Made by a program: the position numbers and the translations under genes
Part shown: piece after piece, positions 27,438 to 32,680 of the stretch
How the letters are laid out: each line of letters begins with the position of its first letter
Position numbering within the stretch: position 1 is the first letter of the stretch
The notes under the pieces: model-generated
The model's input: the letters and a program-made list of their open reading frames with translations, nothing else
The model's database searches: none
What the model was told of the DNA's origin: nothing
DNA from: Alteromonadaceae bacterium
GTDB lineage: Bacteria > Pseudomonadota > Gammaproteobacteria > Pseudomonadales > Oleiphilaceae
NCBI GenBank assembly: GCA_013393545.1
Contig: JABXHG010000579.1
Location: 1 to 32,680, forward strand
Direction: 5' to 3'
Length of the DNA stretch: 32,680 nt

Positions 27438-27989
27438 TCAGGGCTGTTTGCCCAGCATGCGGCGCAAGGTGTCGTCCCGATCAATCAGGTGATGCTTGAG
27501 CGCGGCCAGTGCGTGCACTCCGGCCAGCGCCACCAGCGCCCAGGTGGCCCAGTAATGGATACTGCCGACAACATCCTCCATACCCTTGATTTGCCCGGTG
27601 ACCGAAGGCACTTCAAACCAGCCAAACACCTGAATTGAAGAGCCGTCGGCAGTGGTAATCAGATAGCCGCTGATCATGGCCACAAACATCAGTACATACA
27701 GCAGAAAGTGGGCCAGGTGCGCCGAGACCACTTCCCAACGCTTGTGGTTCGGCAATGGCCGGGGCGAGGGATTGACCCACCGCCAGACCAGGCGCAACAC
27801 CACCACAGCAAACAGCAGCACACCGATGCTGCGATGGATGTCCGGGGCCCGGCGATACCAGTCGTCGTAGTAAGACAACTCCACCATCCAAAACCCCAGG
27901 GAAAACAGGCCAATCACGGCAACCGCCACCAACCAGTGCAGAACAATGGCCAGCCAGCCATACCCTTGCTGTGAATTCCCGAGAGCCAT
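27438..27989 (-). CDS. Cytochrome b561-family protein
   Basis: This 183-residue integral membrane protein has four predicted helices (about residues 14-32, 50-68, 88-108 and 145-165). Histidines suited as haem ligands occur in VLHWLVA and DIHRSIG near the N-terminus, and in SAHLAHFLL, IHYWATWALVALAGVHALAALKHH further on. The pattern is that of prokaryotic di-haem cytochrome b561, which oxidises quinol in the inner membrane. GGAGG lies ten bases before the ATG. With yceI just downstream it likely forms a two-gene operon. The physiological electron acceptor cannot be told; superoxide has been shown for the E. coli protein CybB. Confidence 0.92.
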   Translation of the reverse strand: MALGNSQQGYGWLAIVLHWLVAVAVIGLFSLGFWMVELSYYDDWYRRAPDIHRSIGVLLFAVVVLRLVWRWVNPSPRPLPNHKRWEVVSAHLAHFLLYVLMFVAMISGYLITTADGSSIQVFGWFEVPSVTGQIKGMEDVVGSIHYWATWALVALAGVHALAALKHHLIDRDDTLRRMLGKQP

Positions 27990-28168
27990 GCCTGTAAATC
28001 CTCCCGTGACCGGCAGTTATCGAGTAATGAATTGAGAGAAGTGTAGATGGGGGATAACCGACATAAAACCAGAATGTTTTGGCGACCAATATCAGTTTTT
28101 TTGATCAACCAGTTGTGCGGCTCAAAAGGCCTGCGCCAGCTTCTGCCGCCATGTTTCGGAGTACCCGT

Positions 28169-28333
28169 ATGCGCTATTACGGATTGCCGGAATTCATCAG
28201 CGATATAGAATTAACCCATAAATTAATCAGCGCTCCGAAAGGGGTTACAGACCAAGAGGTAGAGACATGGAACTGGAATTCGACGAATCCGTTGCCGTAC
28301 CGAGCAATAACTAAGATTGCCCGCACGACTTAA
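28169..28333 (+). CDS. Alternative 54-codon small frame in the b561-EAL gap
   Basis: ATG at 28169, with GGAG seven bases upstream, opens a frame of 54 codons whose TAA (28331-28333) runs into the A-tract of the terminator. It has a fair ribosome site, but codon use (ATA, TTA, TTG, CGA) is unlike the neighbours and no family is recognised. It contains the candidate promoter and overlaps the 15-codon frame, so at most one of the two is likely to be real. Confidence 0.25.
   Translation: MRYYGLPEFISDIELTHKLISAPKGVTDQEVETWNWNSTNPLPYRAITKIARTT
28184..28211 (+). promoter_or_regulatory. Candidate promoter of a tiny transcription unit
   Basis: TTGCCG (28184-28189) and TAGAAT (28206-28211) are spaced by 16 bases. 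Start would be near 28218 and the product would end at the terminator near 28362, about 145 bases in all. Confidence 0.4.
28267..28314 (+). CDS. Possible 15-residue micropeptide
   Basis: ATG at 28267 with AAGAGG seven bases upstream encodes MELEFDESVAVPSNN, ending at TAA 28314. Codons used (GAA, CTG, TTC, GAC, GCC, CCG, AGC, AAC) are those the neighbours prefer. A promoter-like pair lies upstream and a terminator just downstream, so it could be the coding part of a small mRNA, a leader peptide for the downstream EAL gene, or chance within a small RNA. The peptide is acidic and matches nothing I know. Confidence 0.35.
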   Translation: MELEFDESVAVPSNN

Positions 28334-28362
28334 AAAATCCCCCGGCCCACCGGGGGATTTTT
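28333..28362. terminator. Intrinsic terminator upstream of the EAL gene
   Basis: A stem of 12-13 base pairs (A-tract, TCCCCCG paired with CGGGGGA, T-tract) with a short loop ends in a T-run at 28358-28362. It can act in both directions. On the plus strand it ends the tiny upstream unit about 100 bases before the EAL start, so it is either that unit's terminator or an attenuator. The rest of the 27990-28467 gap holds nothing further that I can identify. Confidence 0.88.
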
Positions 28363-28467
28363 GTATCCAGCCACCGCAATATCTCCACAGCCAATAACGA
28401 ATGAGTGGAAATACCAGCCGTTTTTTGGCACTCTGCAGTCCTTAGCCAGACAACCCCGATCTCGCCT

Positions 28468-29760
28468 ATGTCCCGTCGCCTTCCCGATTATATTCCGGCT
28501 TCCGAAGTTGAGCTGCTGTCACCGATGCTCAATCAGGAGAGTAACGGCTGGACGGCCGATTTCCGCGGACTCACTCTGCGCACGGCTCTGCAACCCATCT
28601 ACAGCCTGTCGCACAAGCGCACCATCGGCTACGAGGCGTTAATCCGGGCATTTGACCACGAACAGTGCCAGGTCTCTCCCCTGCATTTGTTTGATCTGCC
28701 AGACTCACACGCTGAAAACCTGCTGCTCGACCGGCTCTGCCGCTATCTACACATCCGCAACTACAGCGGCATCAAGGACCAGCTGAACTGGTTGTTCCTG
28801 AATGTATCGCCCCAGGTGATCACCAAAGGCAGTCAGCAGGATTCGTTTTTCGGCCAGCTGCTGGAAAAAACCACCCTGCCACCGCACCGCATCGTCATCG
28901 AAATTGTTGAACAGCCCACTGACGACGCCGAACGTCTGCGAGAAACGGTAGCCTATTACCGGGAGCTGGGCTGTCTGATCGCCATTGATGATTTCGGCGC
29001 CGGCCATTCCAATTTCGAACGCATCTGGAACCTGTCGCCGGATATCGTCAAGCTGGACCGGGCTCTGCTGACCCGCGCCACCGAAGACCGCAAGGCCCGC
29101 CAGATTCTTAACGGCATGGTGTCCTTGCTGCATCAGTCCGGTTGCCTGGTACTGCTGGAAGGTGTGGAAACGCGGGATCAGGCGATGATCGCCATCGATG
29201 CCGGTGTGGATTTCGTGCAGGGGTTCTACTTCCGCAAGCCATCAATGGATCTTGAAGGCCTGCCCCGGGCGCAAACCGACCTGGACGAACTGCTGGAAGA
29301 GTACAAATACTACAAGCAACTGATTCGCGATCCGGACCAGCAGGTAGCCCAGTTCTTCTCCGCGCCTTTCCGCCAAACCGTAGCCCGGCTACAGGATAAC
29401 GCCGGCATGGAGCAGGCGTGCACGGAGTTGCTCAAGCACCCGACGGTGTCCCGCTGCTATCTAGTCAACAGCAACGGCATCCAGATTGAAGACACACTGG
29501 TATCGGATTTCGTGGAGCGCAATCAGGACCCCCGCTACCGCCCGCTGGAAAGCACCGCCAGTGCCGACTGGTTCCGCCAGCAGTACCTGCGCCAGGCCCT
29601 GGCCGAACCCGACACCCTGCACGTCACTGCTCCTTACCTGTGCGTGACCGGCGCCTACATGTGCGTGACCCTGTCACTGGCCTACCAGCACAACGACGAA
29701 ACCCGGGTGCTGTGCTGCGATATCCTGGCCAACCATCCGGCAGCAACGGACACCCGATAA
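28468..29760 (+). CDS. EAL-domain cyclic-di-GMP phosphodiesterase with C-terminal sensor-like domain
   Basis: From ATG at 28468 the protein has 430 residues. The EAL domain (about 25-270) has all catalytic motifs: EALIR (Glu56), LFLNVSP, EIVEQ, IAIDDFGAGHSNF (Asp174-Asp175), VKLDRAL and EGVET. It should cut cyclic-di-GMP to pGpG. A helical linker leads to a C-terminal PAS/PDC-like region (about 320-425; VSRCYLVNSNGIQIED and YLCVTGAYMCVTLSLAY), similar in layout to EAL proteins with a YkuI_C-type sensor. No membrane segment is seen, so it is cytoplasmic. A GTG start at 28405 would add 21 unconvincing residues; neither start has a good ribosome site. It converges with parE. Confidence 0.9.
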   Translation: MSRRLPDYIPASEVELLSPMLNQESNGWTADFRGLTLRTALQPIYSLSHKRTIGYEALIRAFDHEQCQVSPLHLFDLPDSHAENLLLDRLCRYLHIRNYSGIKDQLNWLFLNVSPQVITKGSQQDSFFGQLLEKTTLPPHRIVIEIVEQPTDDAERLRETVAYYRELGCLIAIDDFGAGHSNFERIWNLSPDIVKLDRALLTRATEDRKARQILNGMVSLLHQSGCLVLLEGVETRDQAMIAIDAGVDFVQGFYFRKPSMDLEGLPRAQTDLDELLEEYKYYKQLIRDPDQQVAQFFSAPFRQTVARLQDNAGMEQACTELLKHPTVSRCYLVNSNGIQIEDTLVSDFVERNQDPRYRPLESTASADWFRQQYLRQALAEPDTLHVTAPYLCVTGAYMCVTLSLAYQHNDETRVLCCDILANHPAATDTR

Positions 29761-29794
29761 GCCCGGCACCCGCCGCCTGCCCGATAACCCCCAC

Positions 29795-31690
29795 TTACAC
29801 CTCGATATCAGCCATGTTGCCGTAGGTTTCCAGCCAGGCACGGCGATCGGACGCCCGTTTCTTGCCCAGCAACATGTCCATGCGCTCGTCGGTATCGTCG
29901 CCCTCTTCCAGAGTGAGCATCACCAACCGGCGAGTGTCCGGTGCCATGGTGGTTTCGCGTAACTGCAGCGGGTTCATCTCGCCCAGGCCCTTGAAGCGGG
30001 TCACCTGAATTTTGCCACGACGCTTTTCGGCCGCCAGGCGGTCAACAATGCCCTGCTTTTCATGCTCGTCCAGGGCGTAGAAGGTTTCCTTGCCCAGATC
30101 CACCCGATACAGCGGGGGCATGGCCACAAACACGTGGCCGGCGGCCACCAATGGCCGGAAATGTTTCACGAACAATGCACACAGCAAGGTGGCGATGTGC
30201 AAGCCGTCAGAGTCCGCATCCGCCAGAATACAGATCTTGTTGTAACGCAAACCTTCGAATTTATCGGACCCCGGGTCCACGCCGATGGCCACGGCAATGT
30301 CGTGCACTTCCTGGGACGCCAGAATTTCGCCGGACTCCACTTCCCAGGTGTTCAGGATCTTGCCCCGCAGCGGCATCACCGCCTGGAATTCCCGGTCCCG
30401 CGCCTGTTTGGCGGAGCCGCCGGCTGAATCCCCTTCCACCAGAAACAGCTCGGAACGGTTGGCATCGCCGCCAGAGCAGTCCGCCAGCTTGCCGGGCAAG
30501 GCCGGCCCGGAGGTCACCTTTTTGCGGGCCACTTTCTTACTGGCGCGCAACCGACGCTGGGCATTGCTGATGAACAAATCCGCCAGCACCTCGGCAATGT
30601 CGGTATGCTGGTTCAGCCACAGGCTGAAGGCGTCTTTTACTACGCCGGAAACAAACGCTGCAGCCTCCCGCGACGACAGCCGCTCTTTGGTCTGGCCGGA
30701 AAACTGGGGCTCCTGCATCTTGAACGACAGCACGTAGGCCGCCCGCTCCCAGATATCTTCCGGCGAGAGTTTAACCCCTCGCGGCAGCAGGTTGCGGAAT
30801 TCACAGAACTCACGCATCGCTTCCAGCAAACCGGTGCGCAGGCCGTTCACGTGAGTGCCGCCCTGGGCGGTGGGAATCAGATTCACGTAGCTTTCCTGCA
30901 CCGCATCGCCACCTTCCGGCAGCCACTGGATGGCCCAGTCCACCGCCTCACTATTGCCGGAGAAACTGCCGGTGAATGGCTCCAGAGGCACGGCTTCAAT
31001 ATCCGCCAGGGCGGTGCGCAGGTAATCCCGCAGCCCCTCCTCATAACACCACTCGTCTTTCTCACCGGTCTTTTCCTGCACGAAAGTGACCGTCAGCCCC
31101 GGGCACAGCACCGCCTTGGCGCGCAAATTGTGGCGCAAACGACTGACCGAAAAGTTGGGGCTGTCGAAGTAGCTGATATCCGGCGTGAATTTCAGGCAAG
31201 TGCCGGTGTTGCGCTTGCCGACAGTATCAACCACTTCCAGATCAGAAGACTTGTAGCCATTGGCAAACGTCATCCGGTGTACCTGACCGCCACGCTTGAT
31301 GGTGACTTCCAGATGGGTCGACAGGGCATTGACCACGGATACCCCGACGCCGTGCAAACCACCGGAGAAATTGTAATTGCCCTGGGAAAACTTGCCGCCC
31401 GCATGCAGCCGAGACAGGATCAGCTCGACACCAGGTACACCATGTTCCGGGTGTATATCCACCGGCATGCCCCGGCCATCATCTTCCACACTCAGGGAGT
31501 TATCGCTGTGCAACACCACGTCAATGCGCCGGGCGTGGCCGGCCAGGGCCTCATCGACACTGTTATCAATCACTTCCTGAGCCAGGTGGTTGGGCCGTGA
31601 GGTGTCGGTGTACATGCCCGGGCGTTTGCGAACCGGGTCCAGACCACTCAGAACTTCGATGGCATCGGCGTTGTACTGTTGCTGGCTCAT
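29795..31690 (-). CDS. parE: DNA topoisomerase IV subunit B
   Basis: ParE is the ATPase half of topoisomerase IV. The 631-residue protein has the GHKL ATPase (VIDNSVDEALAGHARRID, DDGRGMPVDIHPE, GGLHGVGVSVVNALS), a transducer domain, and the Toprim metal-binding region with LVEGDSAGGSAKQARDREFQ, PLRGKILN and ADADSDGLHI. Length and the absence of the GyrB-specific insertion agree with ParE. The ATG at 31690 lies 114 bases after the lipoprotein gene on the same strand. It partners the parC gene about 3.5 kb to the left. Confidence 0.96.
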   Translation of the reverse strand: MSQQQYNADAIEVLSGLDPVRKRPGMYTDTSRPNHLAQEVIDNSVDEALAGHARRIDVVLHSDNSLSVEDDGRGMPVDIHPEHGVPGVELILSRLHAGGKFSQGNYNFSGGLHGVGVSVVNALSTHLEVTIKRGGQVHRMTFANGYKSSDLEVVDTVGKRNTGTCLKFTPDISYFDSPNFSVSRLRHNLRAKAVLCPGLTVTFVQEKTGEKDEWCYEEGLRDYLRTALADIEAVPLEPFTGSFSGNSEAVDWAIQWLPEGGDAVQESYVNLIPTAQGGTHVNGLRTGLLEAMREFCEFRNLLPRGVKLSPEDIWERAAYVLSFKMQEPQFSGQTKERLSSREAAAFVSGVVKDAFSLWLNQHTDIAEVLADLFISNAQRRLRASKKVARKKVTSGPALPGKLADCSGGDANRSELFLVEGDSAGGSAKQARDREFQAVMPLRGKILNTWEVESGEILASQEVHDIAVAIGVDPGSDKFEGLRYNKICILADADSDGLHIATLLCALFVKHFRPLVAAGHVFVAMPPLYRVDLGKETFYALDEHEKQGIVDRLAAEKRRGKIQVTRFKGLGEMNPLQLRETTMAPDTRRLVMLTLEEGDDTDERMDMLLGKKRASDRRAWLETYGNMADIEV

Positions 31691-31804
31691 AGGTGGGGCA
31701 CGGCTCCGCGTTGAATGGTCAAAACAGAGCCATAGCTTAGGGATTCACGCTGAAAGATCAACGGTTGTTTGTCGCCAACGTGGCAGCGGTCACCCGGAGA
31801 CTAA

Positions 31805-32335
31805 TTACCGGGTCGAGGCCGGGCGACTGACCACAGGCTGTGGCCCCAGACCGGTAACGGTCAGCTTACGCCAATCCGCCGGTTGGATGGCCAGAACCGC
31901 GCAGGGCGAGGTTAACACCTGCGCCGTGGCCATGCCTGGCGCAGGCTCCCGACGCTTCACGGAAATGGCCAACGTGCCATCGCTGGCGGAAAAGCCATCC
32001 AGGGTGACACTGTAGCCAGCGCCAGGCTTTTGGCCAAGCGTGACAAACACCAGACTCTCGCGGGACAAGTCCACTGAACGAACCAGTTCAGTGGCCATGT
32101 TCTGACCGGCCACAGCCAATAACTGGTCACGCTTCGCCTCTGAGCGCACCCAAGCCACTCCGGGGCCGGTCAGGGCGCAATGTGCCGACTGGGTTACCTG
32201 CCGGACTTCTGGAGCGCCGGGCTCCGGTGGTTGTTCAACCTTGCCGGCCGAGCTGCAGCCGGCGACAACAAGAGGCAAAACCAACGGCAGTACCGACAAA
32301 CGCAGCCGCTTGCCGAAAACGTGGCGACCAGACAT
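31805..32335 (-). CDS. Lipoprotein with PrcB-like C-terminal domain
   Basis: From ATG at 32335, with a perfect AAGGAG ten bases upstream, the protein has 176 residues. Residues 1-26 form a lipoprotein signal ending in the lipobox VVAGC, with Cys27 lipidated; the residues after it (SS) predict outer-membrane sorting. The C-terminal part resembles the PrcB family domain: VFVTLGQKPGAGYSVTLDG, then EPAPGMATAQVLTSPCAVLA. In treponemes PrcB is part of a protease complex; in proteobacteria the role of such lipoproteins is unknown. A longer frame to 32614 is not supported. It may share a transcript with parE. Confidence 0.8.
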   Translation of the reverse strand: MSGRHVFGKRLRLSVLPLVLPLVVAGCSSAGKVEQPPEPGAPEVRQVTQSAHCALTGPGVAWVRSEAKRDQLLAVAGQNMATELVRSVDLSRESLVFVTLGQKPGAGYSVTLDGFSASDGTLAISVKRREPAPGMATAQVLTSPCAVLAIQPADWRKLTVTGLGPQPVVSRPASTR

Positions 32336-32680
32336 CGATTTTTCGCTCCTTAAAATCAAGGGTTTGAAACAAGCCAAGTCTACCACTTTCCCGTTCCGGC
32401 AGATTGATACGCGCCATCTCTTGGCGACAGATCCCTCAAGCGGTACCATTGCCGTTTTTTCACGCAGTTCGATTTTCCAGACACACAGACCCCCACACTC
32501 CAACCCCAGCATCCTGCGAGGCAGACCTCCGGCATGCTTGACCGCGTGTTTGATCTCGATGCCCACCGACCCACTGGTCGTTAAGACATAGTTGCGGGCT
32601 CCACTGCCTTCCACACCGCGCCCTACCGCGTCGCGCGCGACTCCTGCATTGCTTCTCCAACTGGAAGGGGCGATGTGTGG
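32336..32680. other. Unassigned end region, no convincing gene
   Basis: These 345 bases upstream of the lipoprotein gene have short frames on both strands but none with a recognisable family or a good ribosome site. The minus-strand frame joined to the lipoprotein stays open to 32614 but lies ahead of a strong start signal. A 12-base palindrome GTCGCGCGCGAC is at 32630-32641. A gene could enter from beyond the window edge. Confidence 0.4.

Noticed and set aside
32336..32614. N-terminal extension of the PrcB-like lipoprotein
   Set aside because: A lipoprotein signal and a perfect ribosome site mark the start at 32335; an extension would bury the signal peptide inside the protein.
1..32680. 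tRNA genes, rRNA, CRISPR arrays, prophage or insertion sequences
   Set aside because: No cloverleaf, no regularly spaced repeats, no transposase, integrase or phage protein was seen on either strand.

Overview
The window is a continuous stretch of bacterial chromosome, about 58% G+C, packed with housekeeping genes and almost free of mobile DNA. Gene content and order point to a gammaproteobacterium near Marinobacter or the Pseudomonas group. Several protein features fit this: a MutL carrying the endonuclease motif seen where MutH is absent, a FimX-type protein next to a PilZ-domain protein, and the order orn-rsgA-motAB-psd-fimX-serB-parC-parE, which I recall from Pseudomonas aeruginosa. The genus is an inference from recall; no database was searched.

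Left part (1-9663, all on the minus strand). Read in the direction of transcription this is nnr (fused NnrE/NnrD), tsaE, amiB, mutL, miaA, hfq, hflX, hflK and hflC (cut by the window edge). It is the classic RNA-modification, mismatch-repair and Hfl superoperon. Several genes are joined by 1-4 base stop/start overlaps. A hairpin with a T-rich tail separates hfq from hflX.

Middle part (9796-18547). queG (plus) faces orn (minus). orn and rsgA are divergent, and the roughly 500-base gap between them holds two long, opposite-facing, three-armed inverted-repeat elements. These are the most unusual DNA in the window. rsgA converges on the flagellar stator genes motA-motB. psd converges on, and overlaps, epmA. 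epmA, efp and epmB together give most of the EF-P beta-lysylation pathway.

Right part (18649-32680). A PilZ-domain protein of unknown role is followed by fimX, which has degenerate GGDEF and EAL motifs; a strong bidirectional terminator then separates fimX from parC-serB (minus). A small two-helix membrane protein, a cytochrome b561-yceI pair, a tiny transcription unit with its own promoter and terminator, an EAL phosphodiesterase with a C-terminal sensor-like domain, parE and a PrcB-like lipoprotein complete the window. The last 345 bases contain nothing I can identify.

Taken together, a core-genome backbone (DNA topology, tRNA and translation factors, cell wall, phospholipid synthesis) is interleaved with a group of cyclic-di-GMP and motility genes (motAB, the PilZ protein, fimX, the EAL protein). 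I saw no tRNA, rRNA, CRISPR array, prophage or insertion sequence.
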